Positions 42,314-51,316 of a DNA stretch of 64,000 nt are shown piece after piece (the first letter of the stretch is position 1; each line of letters starts with the position of its first letter). The notes beneath the pieces are model-generated. The model did no database searches, had not been told where the DNA came from, and saw only the letters and a program-made list of their open reading frames with translations. Made by a program: the position numbers and the translations under genes. The DNA comes from Streptomyces sp. 35G-GA-8 (GTDB lineage Bacteria > Actinomycetota > Actinomycetes > Streptomycetales > Streptomycetaceae): assembly GCF_023534745.1 (NCBI RefSeq), contig NZ_JAMHJQ010000006.1:476842-540841 (forward strand), read 5' to 3'.

Positions 42314-44752
42314 TCAGTTCGTCGTCCGGGCGGCGACCATCAACTGGCCCAGCGCCAGCCCGCCGTCGTTCGGTGGCACCGTGCGGTGCCGCAGCACGGT
42401 GAATCCGTCGCGCTCCAGCCGCTGCGCACAGCCGCTGGTCAGCAGGGCGTTGCAGAACACCCCGCCGGTCAGTGCGACGGTGGTCAGGCCGGTACGCTCA
42501 CGGGCCGCCCGGCACACCTCGTGGGCCAGCGACACCACCGCGCCATGGAACCGGGCGGCCACCGTGCTCGCGTCCACGCCCGCCCGCAGGTCCTCGACGG
42601 CGGCGGCCAGTACCGGCGCGGGGTCGGCCGGCAGCGGCGCGTCCCCGGACCTCGGGGCGGCGGGCAGCCCGAACCGGTAGCCGAAGGACCGTATGTCCCC
42701 GGCCGCCGTCAGCGCCGCGTGCTCCAGCTCCATGGCCGCCTGGGCCTCGTACTCCACGCGGTGGCACACCCCGGCGAGCGACGCGACGGCGTCGAACAGC
42801 CGCCCCATGCTGGAGGTGGGTACGCAGCTGATCCCCCGGTCGAGCTGACGCTCCAGCAGCCGCCGTTCGGCGGGCGGGCACGCGGCGACACACGGCAGCT
42901 CCTCGGACCACGGCAGACCCGCCGCCCGCAGATGGGAGAGCGCCATGCGGTACGGGTTGCGTACGGCCGCGTCGCCGCCGGGCAGCGGCACATACGCCAG
43001 ATGCGCGAACCGGCGGAAGCCGTCGTAGTCCGCGATCAGCACCTCGCCGCCCCACACGGCGCCGTCGTCGCCGTAGCCGGTGCCGTCGAAGGCGACACCG
43101 ATCACCGGCGTCGAGCCGTCCAGACCGTGTTCGGCCATCGTGGACGCCACATGCGCGTGATGGTGCTGGACGCGGCGCACCGGGCGGCCCTCCGCACGGC
43201 GCTCCGCCCACTGGCCGGAGCGGTAGCCGGGGTGCCTGTCCGCGACGAGCACCCGAGGTTCGACCGAGGCCAGCTCCGAGAGCTGGTCCACCGCGCTCTC
43301 GAAGGCGCTCAGCGTCGCCAGGTCGTCCATGTCGCCGACATGGGCGGACAGCCACGCGTACCGGCCCTCCGCGACACAGAAGGTGTTCTTCAGGTCCCCG
43401 CCGACCGCGAGTGCCGGTTCCACCGGGAGGGGCAGGGCGACCGGGAGCGGGGCGTAGCCGCGCGAGCGCCGTACGGGAAGCTCCTGGCGCGCGCAGATCC
43501 GCACCACGGAGTCGTCGCACGGCACCCGCACCGGCCGGTCGTGCGTCAGCCAGGCGTCCGCGAGCCCGTCCAGCCGGATCAGCGCCTCCTCGTCATCGGT
43601 GACGATGGGTTCGCCGGAGCGGTTGCCGCTGGTCATCACGAGCACGGGCGGGCCCGCCGGATCGCCGGGCAGGCCCAGCAGCAGATGGTGCACGGGTGTG
43701 TAGGGCAACAGCACCCCGAGATCGGGACTGCCGGGCGCGACACCGTCCGTGACGAGTGACCAGGACCGCGACCCGGTTCCGGCCGTGCCGCGCGCCCCGG
43801 GCCCCGAGCTGTCCCGGCGCCGCAGCAGGACGACCGGTCGGCGCCGGCCGAGCAGCAGATCGCGCTCCAGCGGGCTCGTGAAGACGAGACGTTCCACCGT
43901 CTCCAGCGAGCCGGCCATCACCGCGAACGGCTTCGCGCCACGGTTCTTGCGCGTGCGCAGCGTCTGTACGGCGGAGGGATCGGAGGCGTCGCAGGCGAGG
44001 TGATAGCCGCCCAGCCCCTTCACCGCCACGACCGCTCCCGCCGCCAGGAGCCGGCGCGCCCCCGCCAGCGCGTCCTCACCGGTCGGTGGCGTGCCGGTGG
44101 ATCCCCGGGTGATCAGGGTGAGCCGGGGACCGCAGGAATGGCAGGCGACCGGCTGGGCGTGAAAGCGCCGGTCGGCGGGGTCCGCGTACTCGCGCGCGCA
44201 GTCGGCGCAGAGCGGGAACGCGGCCATGGTGGTCTGCGCCCGGTCGTACGGGAGTCCGGTCACCACGGTGAACCGGGGGCCGCAGTGGGTGCAGCTGATG
44301 AACGGATGGCGATAGCGGCGGTCGCGCGGGTCCGTCAGTTCGGACAGACAGTCGTCGCAGGTCGCGATGTCGGGGGAGACGAGAGTACGGCCGCTGCCGC
44401 CCGCCGAGGGACGGATGGCGAACCCGTTGCCCCCCGCCGTCGGTACGGTACGGAGCTGGACGGATTCGACGACGGCCAGCGGGGGAGCGTCGGTGGCGAG
44501 CCGCTGACAGAACGCCGTGACATCGGGGCCCGCCCCCTCCACCTCCGTCTCCACACCGTCCGCGTTGTTGGTGACCCAGCCCGTCAGGCCCAGTTCGCTG
44601 GCGAGCGCGTACACGAACGGCCGGAAGCCGACGCCCTGGACGACACCGCGTACGACGACACGCCGGCGTTCGAGGGGAGCGACGGGGGTGTCGGTGCCGA
44701 TGCCCGCGTCGGCGTCGGCACCCGTGTCGGTGTCGGTGATGGGTCGGCTCAT
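42314..44752 (-). CDS. hypF: carbamoyltransferase HypF
   Basis: The 812-residue protein contains, in order, an acylphosphatase domain (VRGVVQGVGFRPFVYALA), a zinc-finger region with CDDC, CTHCGP, CADC and CHSCGP, a YrdC-like domain and a Kae1-like carbamoyltransferase domain with HHHAHVASTMAEHG. HypF makes the carbamoyl group passed to HypE. It overlaps hypB by ATGA. Confidence 0.96.
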   Translation of the reverse strand: MSRPITDTDTGADADAGIGTDTPVAPLERRRVVVRGVVQGVGFRPFVYALASELGLTGWVTNNADGVETEVEGAGPDVTAFCQRLATDAPPLAVVESVQLRTVPTAGGNGFAIRPSAGGSGRTLVSPDIATCDDCLSELTDPRDRRYRHPFISCTHCGPRFTVVTGLPYDRAQTTMAAFPLCADCAREYADPADRRFHAQPVACHSCGPRLTLITRGSTGTPPTGEDALAGARRLLAAGAVVAVKGLGGYHLACDASDPSAVQTLRTRKNRGAKPFAVMAGSLETVERLVFTSPLERDLLLGRRRPVVLLRRRDSSGPGARGTAGTGSRSWSLVTDGVAPGSPDLGVLLPYTPVHHLLLGLPGDPAGPPVLVMTSGNRSGEPIVTDDEEALIRLDGLADAWLTHDRPVRVPCDDSVVRICARQELPVRRSRGYAPLPVALPLPVEPALAVGGDLKNTFCVAEGRYAWLSAHVGDMDDLATLSAFESAVDQLSELASVEPRVLVADRHPGYRSGQWAERRAEGRPVRRVQHHHAHVASTMAEHGLDGSTPVIGVAFDGTGYGDDGAVWGGEVLIADYDGFRRFAHLAYVPLPGGDAAVRNPYRMALSHLRAAGLPWSEELPCVAACPPAERRLLERQLDRGISCVPTSSMGRLFDAVASLAGVCHRVEYEAQAAMELEHAALTAAGDIRSFGYRFGLPAAPRSGDAPLPADPAPVLAAAVEDLRAGVDASTVAARFHGAVVSLAHEVCRAARERTGLTTVALTGGVFCNALLTSGCAQRLERDGFTVLRHRTVPPNDGGLALGQLMVAARTTN

Positions 44753-45621
44753 GGCGTGTCTGCCGCTCCGGGGACCGGGACGGAGGCCGCGGCGGGGTGT
44801 TCATGGGAAGGCCCGCCCCCGTGCGCGGCATCGTGCCCCTGCCCGGCATCGTGCCCCTGCCCGGTCTCGTGCTCGTGCCCGTCGTGCGTATGGCCGTCCT
44901 CGTCGCCGTGATGGTGGTGCAGATACCGTTCGTGCTGGTGCGCGAGCACGGGCCGGTGTACGGGAGCCCCGCCGGCGACCCGGAGGATGAGGGCCAGCAG
45001 TTCGTCCACCCCCGCGCCGGTACGCGCCGAGGTCTCCAGCACCGGCACGCCGGGGTTCACCTGCCGCACATTGCGGTGGAACGTCGCCGCGTCGAACTCG
45101 ACCGCCTCGGCGATATCCGTCTTGGTGATGACCACCAGATGGGCCAGGCCGAACGCCGTCGGGTACTTGAGCGGCTTGTCCTCGCCCTCGGTGACGGAGC
45201 CCAGTACGATCCGCAGGCTCTCCCCGAGGTCGTAGGAGGCGGGACAGACCAGATTGCCGACGTTCTCCACGAAGAGCACCCGGGTGTCCCGCGGCAGCCA
45301 GCCGTCCAGACGTTCCCGGAGCATCCCCGCCTCCAGGTGGCACAGCCCGTCCGTGAGCACCTGCTTGACCGGCGCCCCGGCGCGGGCGAGCCGCCGCGCG
45401 TCGTTCTCGGTGGCCAGATCGGCGGTCACCGCGGCGACGGCGACACCCCCGGCGACGGCACGGGCGAGCAACAGCTCCAGCAGCGCCGTCTTGCCGCTGC
45501 CCGGACTGGACAGCAGATTCACCTCCGCCGTTCCACGGGCGGCGAGATGCTCACGCAACTCCGCGGCGCCGGCATCGTTCTTGGCCAGCACGGCTTGGCG
45601 CAGATCAACCACTCGGCACAT
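44749..45621 (-). CDS. hypB: hydrogenase nickel incorporation GTPase HypB
   Basis: The 290-residue GTPase has the P-loop LLSSPGSGKTALLE, ENVGNLVCP (zinc/nickel-binding Cys) and TKTD (base-recognition). In this protein the histidine-rich nickel-binding stretch is at the C-terminus (about residues 228-275: HQHERYLHHHHG and repeated GQGHDA units), not at the N-terminus as in many HypBs. HypB acts with HypA to load nickel. It overlaps hypA by 17 bp. Confidence 0.95.
   Translation of the reverse strand: MCRVVDLRQAVLAKNDAGAAELREHLAARGTAEVNLLSSPGSGKTALLELLLARAVAGGVAVAAVTADLATENDARRLARAGAPVKQVLTDGLCHLEAGMLRERLDGWLPRDTRVLFVENVGNLVCPASYDLGESLRIVLGSVTEGEDKPLKYPTAFGLAHLVVITKTDIAEAVEFDAATFHRNVRQVNPGVPVLETSARTGAGVDELLALILRVAGGAPVHRPVLAHQHERYLHHHHGDEDGHTHDGHEHETGQGHDAGQGHDAAHGGGPSHEHPAAASVPVPGAADTP
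44827..44862 (-). repeat. 18-bp tandem repeat in the hypB His-rich tail
   Basis: Two exact copies of an 18-bp unit (GGCATCGTGCCCCTGCCC on the plus strand) encode GQGHDA units in HypB. The unit keeps frame, so the number of His repeats can vary without breaking the protein. Confidence 0.85.
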
Positions 45622-46027
45622 GGGTTGCCTCCTCGGGCGTATCCCGATCGTCACCGCTGACCGGGCTCGGCGCATCCGAGGGATCGGTGAGGACGACCTC
45701 GGCGATCTCCAGCTCCCGTCCCGACAGCAGTTCGCCGAGCGGGCGCGCGCACGCGGCGCACCACAGCATCGGCGGCACGCCGGTGTCACTCTCCCGGCCG
45801 CAGCCCGCGCACCGTGCGCGGCCGGGGACGGTCTCCATCTCCAGCCGGGCCCCGGCCAGTACGGTCCCCTCGCTCGCCAGCCCGAAGGAGAACCGGAGCG
45901 CCTCCGGCACCACACCCGCCAGCTCGCCGATCCTCAGCCGCAGCGAGGTGACACGACCGCCGCCGTTGGTACGGACGGCCTCCTCCACCTGGGCGACCAC
46001 GGCGGTGGCGATGGACAGTTCATGCAC
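45605..46027 (-). CDS. hypA: hydrogenase nickel metallochaperone HypA
   Basis: The 140-residue protein starts with GTG giving MHELS (His2 binds nickel). Its zinc site is Cys73, Cys76, Cys90 and Cys93 (RCAGC...WCAAC). HypA works with HypB to insert Ni into the large subunit. The C-terminal 30 residues beyond the zinc domain are an extension. It is divergent from the PadR gene. Confidence 0.94.
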   Translation of the reverse strand: MHELSIATAVVAQVEEAVRTNGGGRVTSLRLRIGELAGVVPEALRFSFGLASEGTVLAGARLEMETVPGRARCAGCGRESDTGVPPMLWCAACARPLGELLSGRELEIAEVVLTDPSDAPSPVSGDDRDTPEEATHVPSG

Positions 46028-46176
46028 GGCTCTCACCTCGTCAAGGAGTCCCGTCGGGTCCGGCGGGGCCCCGCTCGCGCCGACGGCGACGGCTGGCCCG
46101 GCCGGACCGGGCTGGTTAGCGTGGGAAGGGGCCACTCACCGCACCGTCGCACGGCCACCCGCAGGAGACCGCCGCC

Positions 46177-46575
46177 ATGACGACGCACGACACCGAACGC
46201 CGGGCGCTGATGACCCCCGTCATCCTGCTGCTGCTCTCCGAACGGCCCGGACACGGATACGAACTGACCCAGCGGCTCGGCGCGTTCGGCTGGGCCGAGG
46301 CCGAATCCGCGCATGTGTACCGGCTGCTGCGCGGCATGGAGAGATGCGGCCAGATCTCCTCCCAGTGGCGGGCGTCGGCCTCCGGGCCGGCCCGCCGGGA
46401 GTACGAGATCACCGCGGCCGGGTCGATGAGTCTGGCGCTGTGGTTCGTCCGGTTGGGGGAACTGCACAGCACGCTCCATCTGTTCCTGGAGCGCTACATC
46501 CAGCTGAACGGCCCGGATCTCGCCGGGAGCGACGCCGGAGCACAGCCGCTGTCCGGGCACCCGCCCGCTCACTGA
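46177..46575 (+). CDS. PadR-family regulator inside the hydrogenase locus
   Basis: The 132-residue protein has a PadR winged helix (ILLLLSERPGHGYELTQRL...HVYRLLRGMERCGQI) and a short C-terminal helix. It is the only gene on the plus strand in the hydrogenase block and lies between hypA and the small protein gene. It may regulate the divergent hyp genes; its ligand is unknown. Confidence 0.82.
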   Translation: MTTHDTERRALMTPVILLLLSERPGHGYELTQRLGAFGWAEAESAHVYRLLRGMERCGQISSQWRASASGPARREYEITAAGSMSLALWFVRLGELHSTLHLFLERYIQLNGPDLAGSDAGAQPLSGHPPAH

Positions 46576-46595
46576 CCCGCCCGCCGACCGGTCCT

Positions 46596-46754
46596 TCACA
46601 TGCGCCGCATCCGCAGATAGCGGCGCAGGTCGGGTACGGATCTCGCCGTCTCGTACGCCACTCCGGCCATGACCACCCCGGCGCAGACCCACAACCAGGT
46701 CAGGTCGGCGTCCTTGGTGTGGTCCATCCCCTTCATCGGACGCGTCGAGTGCAT
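46596..46754 (-). CDS. small membrane protein, DUF6893-like
   Basis: The 52-residue protein has one membrane helix (about residues 17-36, DLTWLWVCAGVVMAGVAYET) and a basic C-terminus PDLRRYLRMRRM, as I remember for DUF6893 small proteins that follow actinobacterial hydrogenase genes. AAGGAG lies 9 bp from the ATG at 46754. An ATG at 46763 overlaps the protease stop (ATGA) but has no spacing from that site. Confidence 0.6.
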   Translation of the reverse strand: MHSTRPMKGMDHTKDADLTWLWVCAGVVMAGVAYETARSVPDLRRYLRMRRM

Positions 46755-46759
46755 GGAAC

Positions 46760-47326
46760 TCATCTCCTTCGGTGTGCCGTGCTGGGGACCGCGCCCGGCG
46801 GGCGCCGTACGAGGTCGAGTACGAGGTCCGCCGCCGGTCCGACGGCGGCGGCCACCGGCTCGCTCAGCCCGATGCCCTCCTCGGCGGAGAGCGGCTGGCA
46901 GCCGACCACCTGCACGTGCTGGGGGAGGGTGCCGCCCGCCCCCGCGTGCAGATCCTTGACCAGCCTGAGCACCGCCGCCGGGTCCATCCCGTGCCCGTCC
47001 AATCGGGCGGGCGGTGCCCCTTCCGGTGCGGTGTCCGCCGGGTCCACCTCGATCACATAGACCGTTCCCGGGGGAGCGCCGCGGTCGACGGTGTCGACCA
47101 GGACGAGCCTGCGGTAGCCGTCCAGCAGCCGGTAGGCCAGATGGACACCCCGGATGCCCGCGTCCATGAGGTCGACGCCGGGCGGCAGCGGCCGGCCGGT
47201 CAGCCTGCGGACGGCCTCGACGCCGAACCCGTCGTCGCCGAGGAAGACATTGCCGATGCCCGCGATCAGGGTCCTGCCGTGCGAACTGTCCGGCAGCGGT
47301 ACGGAGACGGAGTCCGTGGCGGCCAT
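46760..47326 (-). CDS. hydrogenase maturation protease (HyaD/HupD family)
   Basis: The 188-residue protein has IAGIGNVFLGDDGFGVEA (nickel-sensing Asp/Glu), MDAGIRGVHLAYRLLDGYRRL and a DGHGMDP segment, typical of hydrogenase endopeptidases. These cut the large-subunit C-terminus after nickel is in place. It lies immediately downstream of the 532-residue accessory protein and ends next to the small DUF6893-like gene. Confidence 0.9.
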   Translation of the reverse strand: MAATDSVSVPLPDSSHGRTLIAGIGNVFLGDDGFGVEAVRRLTGRPLPPGVDLMDAGIRGVHLAYRLLDGYRRLVLVDTVDRGAPPGTVYVIEVDPADTAPEGAPPARLDGHGMDPAAVLRLVKDLHAGAGGTLPQHVQVVGCQPLSAEEGIGLSEPVAAAVGPAADLVLDLVRRPPGAVPSTAHRRR

Positions 47327-47327
47327 G

Positions 47328-48926
47328 TCAGCCCCTTCCTTCGCCGTCAGGCGCGGGCACCCGGGCGGGATCCGGCCCGGGATCCGGCACAGCATGAGGC
47401 AGCGGATCCGGCAGGGGTGCCACCTCGTCGGGGCGGAAGTAGAGGAACCGGCCCTGCTCGCGCCGTACATCGGTGCCCGGATCCCCGTCCACGGTGACCG
47501 CGATATGGGTCTCGCCGTCGAAGTCCTCCAGCACCGCCTCGACCGTCGCCCGGCGCCCCGCGAGGAAGATGTCCTGGGCGTCGGATCTGCGCGGTCCCGG
47601 CTGGAGCAGCACCCTGCTTCCGGCGCCGAGGACCTGCCCGTCGACGGTGACCGTGCCCCGGCCCGGCGCCGATGCCGCGTCCTGGGCGGGGTCCCACCAG
47701 GGCAGTCCGGGGCCGGTGGGCAGCCGGAGCCCGGCGGTGGGGGACAGGTCGGACGGCGGCATGACGGCCAGGTCGATACCGTCGATACCGGGGTCGTCCG
47801 AGGGCCCCGCCCCGCCGGGGACGTCACCGACCGCCGTACGCGCGGCCGGACCCCTCGTCAACTCGCCGGTCACCTCGCGCAGTCCGCGGATCGCGCCGTG
47901 CAGCCGCTCCCACACCTCGGCCGGCATACCGTCCACCAGATCGATCACCTCGGCGGCGCGGGCGTCCGTCCCGCGCGCCTCGCGCTTCTCCCGTTCGGTG
48001 AGCGCGGCCGTTCGCAGCGAGAGGATCTCGTCGATCTCGGTGGCGTCGTAGAGCGGACCCGGACTCTCCGCCGCGACCTCGGGATGGTCGTCGAGGATGA
48101 TCGGCGAGGACAGCATGACCTCGTCCCGGCCCTCCCCGCAGGCCAGCGCCGGCCAGGTGTGTTCGTTACGGCAGGTTCGCGCCGCCGGCCGGGCCCACTC
48201 CGGCGGATCGGCCATCGACAGGAACCGTCCGCCGGGCAGTCCCAGCAGCAGATGCGCCCCGATCAGACTGTGCGGCAGGGCGGATTCGCGGTCGTCCCGC
48301 TCACGCGGGCCGGGTGCCCAGGAAGACACGTTGTGTACGGTCGCGGTCAGCCGCAGCGCCCCGTAAGGACCGGGCAGGGGCTCCGTGGCGAGCCGGATCT
48401 CGCCCGCCAGCGGCCGGCTGTGGCGTACCAGACGTCCGACGACCCCGGCCGCGCCGCCGTGCACCGGCTCGTGCTCCACCCCGCCCGGCAGCTCGAACCG
48501 CAGCGTGTGCCCCTCCCCGGTGAGCCGGCCGAGCGGTACGTCGAGTTCGACGCGCTCCTCCTCGCCCTCGTCCCAGGGCACCAGCACCCGGTCGGGCAGG
48601 TCGAGTTCCGCCACCTCGGTCCAGCTCTCGCCGTCCGGCGACAGCCGCTCGACCGAACGGCGGCGCACATGGAGGAAGCGCAGCTCCACGAGGAGCCGGT
48701 CGGCGCGGCGGGGCTCCAGGAGGCATTCCGTACGCTGCCAGGTGTGCTCCCCGTTCGCGTCCCCCCAGGCCGGCGGCACCAGCACGCCGAACTGCCAGCG
48801 CAGCTGGTTCTTCCGCGCGGAGGCACGGTACGGATACAGCACATACCCCTCGAACAGCAGCGCGTCCGCGACCCGGCGGGCCTCGGTGAAGCCCGCCGTC
48901 ACCCGGTCCGCGGTGTTCCCGGTCAT
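47328..48926 (-). CDS. hydrogenase-locus accessory protein of unknown function
   Basis: I do not recognise a domain in this 532-residue soluble protein. It has no Cys-rich cluster or membrane segment. It begins with VADALLFEGYVLYPYRAS, followed by beta-rich segments and a Pro/Asp-rich C-terminus. Its start overlaps the DUF6084 gene by ATGA and its end abuts the protease gene, so it belongs to the hydrogenase operon. Proteins of this type seem to accompany actinobacterial group 1h/5 hydrogenases; that is from memory. Confidence 0.65.
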   Translation of the reverse strand: MTGNTADRVTAGFTEARRVADALLFEGYVLYPYRASARKNQLRWQFGVLVPPAWGDANGEHTWQRTECLLEPRRADRLLVELRFLHVRRRSVERLSPDGESWTEVAELDLPDRVLVPWDEGEEERVELDVPLGRLTGEGHTLRFELPGGVEHEPVHGGAAGVVGRLVRHSRPLAGEIRLATEPLPGPYGALRLTATVHNVSSWAPGPRERDDRESALPHSLIGAHLLLGLPGGRFLSMADPPEWARPAARTCRNEHTWPALACGEGRDEVMLSSPIILDDHPEVAAESPGPLYDATEIDEILSLRTAALTEREKREARGTDARAAEVIDLVDGMPAEVWERLHGAIRGLREVTGELTRGPAARTAVGDVPGGAGPSDDPGIDGIDLAVMPPSDLSPTAGLRLPTGPGLPWWDPAQDAASAPGRGTVTVDGQVLGAGSRVLLQPGPRRSDAQDIFLAGRRATVEAVLEDFDGETHIAVTVDGDPGTDVRREQGRFLYFRPDEVAPLPDPLPHAVPDPGPDPARVPAPDGEGRG

Positions 48927-49561
48927 GGCTGCCCTCCTTCGGCGGTGCGCAGCAGCTCCTCGAAGACCCGCTCCCAGGAGGGCAGGGCCCGCCGCGAGCG
49001 ATAGCGGCGCAGGGATTCCAGACAGTCGTCGCGCACCCGCAGCCAGCCCGCGCCGGGGAAGTACTGCTCGATCATGTTCTGCCAGACCTTGACCGGCATC
49101 CGGTAGCCGGTCTCCTTGTGCCAGGGGACCGGCTCCGCCGTGAAGCCGCGCTCACCGGTGAAGACCGTGCCGGAGAACAGCAGCAGGAGGGGGATCTCAC
49201 CGTCCGCGAGGGCACGGAAGTACTTGGCGGACGCCACCTCCATGTCGTACGTACAGGCCACCGGCAGCTCGATCTCGGTGGCGCCCGTGAAGCCCGGCAC
49301 GGTCACCGAGGCATGGGCGAACTGGAGTGGTTTGAGTGTGCTGCTCCACCGTTCGGGCTCGCCGAAGAGATCGCCGAGCATCTCCATCTCGGCCGGGGCG
49401 TAACGCCGTTGGACGGGCTCGATCCGGAGCTGGCAGCGCAGCGCCACGGCGTGCACCCGCGCCCCGTCGGCCGCCTCGATCCGCAGCCGGAACAGCAGGG
49501 CCGGACCGGCGCCGTACGGCTCCGGCCGTACATCGAGACAGGAGAACTCCAGCTCGGTCAT
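48923..49561 (-). CDS. DUF6084-like protein of the hydrogenase locus
   Basis: The 212-residue protein (LEFSCLDVRPEPYGAGPALLFRLRI; IEQYFPGAGWLRVRDDCLESLRRYR) resembles DUF6084, a family I know only from hydrogenase operons of Streptomyces and relatives. It is soluble with no metal-binding motif. ATGA overlaps link it to both neighbours. Function unknown. Confidence 0.65.
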   Translation of the reverse strand: MTELEFSCLDVRPEPYGAGPALLFRLRIEAADGARVHAVALRCQLRIEPVQRRYAPAEMEMLGDLFGEPERWSSTLKPLQFAHASVTVPGFTGATEIELPVACTYDMEVASAKYFRALADGEIPLLLLFSGTVFTGERGFTAEPVPWHKETGYRMPVKVWQNMIEQYFPGAGWLRVRDDCLESLRRYRSRRALPSWERVFEELLRTAEGGQP

Positions 49562-50304
49562 GGGCCGTCCTCCTCCTCGGCCGGCGGGCGGGCCTTGGCC
49601 CGGACCCGGGCGAAGAACTCCGTCAGATCCGCGCGTGCCTCGGCGCCGCCGTCGAACCCCTGCCAGTGCAGCCGCATCCGGCCCACCAGCTCGTAACAGG
49701 CGTCGACCGGCACCAGATAGCACTCACCCGTGCCCAGCCCCTCCGCTTCGCGCTCGCGCCGGATCAGCAACGCCTCGGTGTCCGGCCGCAGCAGCGCCGC
49801 CAGCCGGCTGTGGCCGAGTACTTCGCGCCAGGTCTCCGGATCCAGCTCGCTCTCCGTGGCGCCCGCGGGGCTGGGGTAGAACGCGGCAAGCCGGTCCAGC
49901 TCGGAGTTGCGGAAGAAGAAGGCGAGACCGACCGGGATCTGGAGCCGGTTCCAGCTCTCCTCGTCCAGGGTGAAGTCCGGGTCCGTCAGATACCGGTCGG
50001 GCACCGCGCGGAAGTGGCCCGCCCCCGCGCCCGGCCGGGTGAACAGCAGATAGCAGCCGGTGCAGGCGCACATCAGCGACCGGTTACGGGTGTCGACCAG
50101 ATGCCGGTGCTCACCGGACAGCGGCTCGGCGCACATCTCGCAGCGTTCCCGCGCGGGGGATGGGCGGCGGGTGAACCCGCGCAGCCCGGCCGGGGCCGAC
50201 AGGCTGCCCGGTCCGCCGAGGGGCCGCGGTGCCGCGGCCCGCCCTCCTGCGGTCTGCTCCGCTGTGCCGGGGGCGCCTCCGGCCGGAGCGCGCCGGGCCG
50301 TCAT
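49558..50304 (-). CDS. DUF5947-like protein with Cys pairs
   Basis: The 248-residue protein resembles DUF5947. After a low-complexity N-terminus, it has CEMCAEPLSGEHRHLVD and CACTGCYLLF (residues 55-86), two CxxC pairs that could hold zinc or iron, and a C-terminal domain with PVGLAFFFRNSE. It sits between the NifU-type and DUF6084-type genes with 4-bp overlaps. Function unknown; an assembly or electron-transfer role is possible. Confidence 0.65.
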   Translation of the reverse strand: MTARRAPAGGAPGTAEQTAGGRAAAPRPLGGPGSLSAPAGLRGFTRRPSPARERCEMCAEPLSGEHRHLVDTRNRSLMCACTGCYLLFTRPGAGAGHFRAVPDRYLTDPDFTLDEESWNRLQIPVGLAFFFRNSELDRLAAFYPSPAGATESELDPETWREVLGHSRLAALLRPDTEALLIRREREAEGLGTGECYLVPVDACYELVGRMRLHWQGFDGGAEARADLTEFFARVRAKARPPAEEEDGP

Positions 50305-51263
50305 GTCCCCGTCCCCAGCAGGACGCCGGGCAGCGCCACCCGTACGGAGCCGTCCTCCTCCAGCAGGGGTACGGGCTCCAGATGGCCGCGCTCGCCCTGT
50401 CCTGCGCGGCGGATGTCGTACTCCGCCGCGCAGGACGGACAGCGCAGCCGTTCGCCGTCCACCGTCGCCGCGCCCAGCCGGCCCGCACAGCCAGGACAGT
50501 GGTCGCGGTACGCGTACAGATTGCCGGGCAGCCGGATGAGCAGCAGCGGGGTGGTGCCCGCGCTCTCGTACACGGTGGACTCGCCGTCGGCGAGAGCCGG
50601 CAGCCCCGTCAGCGGCTGCCATTCGGCCGCCGTCCCCGCCGTCCCCGCCGGGCGGATGCCGTCGGCCGGCACCGCGCGTCCGGGGGCGTCTCCGGCCGGC
50701 GCGTCCGGGGGCCGGGTCGTGATCTGGAGAAGCTTCGTGTGGGGCTGTTCCTCCGTCACGCCCTCGACCTCCACCGCCGAGATCTCGGGGACGCGCCGGG
50801 CCACGGCCTCCTCGATCGTCCAGCGCACGGTCTGGGCGGAGGAAGGACAGCCGTCGCAGCTGCCCCGCAGCCGCAGCCGGAGGGTGAGTCCGCCCGCTCC
50901 CTCGTCACCCTCCGGGTCGATCCCGGCGATGTCCACATCGCCCGCGTGCGACCCCAGATACGGGCGGACCTCGTCCAGCGCCCGCCCCACCCGGGTCAGT
51001 GTGTCCTCGGGGTGGAGGTCGTGCAGCACCAGCAGTCCCCCGACGAGTTCGTCACCGCCGAGCAGGGTCAGCGGGTCGGTGCCCTCCGGTGCGTCGCGCA
51101 GCAGCTCGACCACCCGGGCGAGCCCGCACCCGTAGAACTCGACGATGCTGTGCACGAGTTCGTCCGCGAGATCGCGCCCCGCGGGCCCCATCGATCTGCC
51201 GAGATCATCGAGCAGCGCGGCGATATGCTCACCCGTCTGCCGCTCCTTGGCCGTTGCTGCCAT
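50301..51263 (-). CDS. NifU-like domain fused to a Rieske-like domain with four Cys
   Basis: The 320-residue protein has a NifU C-terminal-type domain (about residues 85-180) with Cys136 and Cys139 in SCDGCPSS. At residues 220-310 it has a Rieske-like barrel. The Rieske CxH...CxxH ligands are replaced by CPGC (256-259) and CPSC (275-278), which would suit a rubredoxin-type Fe(Cys)4 or a zinc site. Hydrogenases that work in air often need a rubredoxin-like partner. Directly downstream of the large subunit (53 bp). Confidence 0.8.
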   Translation of the reverse strand: MAATAKERQTGEHIAALLDDLGRSMGPAGRDLADELVHSIVEFYGCGLARVVELLRDAPEGTDPLTLLGGDELVGGLLVLHDLHPEDTLTRVGRALDEVRPYLGSHAGDVDIAGIDPEGDEGAGGLTLRLRLRGSCDGCPSSAQTVRWTIEEAVARRVPEISAVEVEGVTEEQPHTKLLQITTRPPDAPAGDAPGRAVPADGIRPAGTAGTAAEWQPLTGLPALADGESTVYESAGTTPLLLIRLPGNLYAYRDHCPGCAGRLGAATVDGERLRCPSCAAEYDIRRAGQGERGHLEPVPLLEEDGSVRVALPGVLLGTGT

Positions 51264-51316
51264 GGCACGGTGCCTTTCCTCCGTCGGGGACGGCCCTCGG
51301 GGTGGATCCGGGTGGC

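Noticed and set aside
42386-43759. 457-codon plus-strand frame inside hypF
   Set aside because: hypF is complete with all domains; the antisense frame has no features.
47154-49004. 616-codon plus-strand frame opposite the hydrogenase accessory gene
   Set aside because: The minus-strand frame has ATGA overlaps with its neighbours and fits the operon; the plus frame is a shadow.
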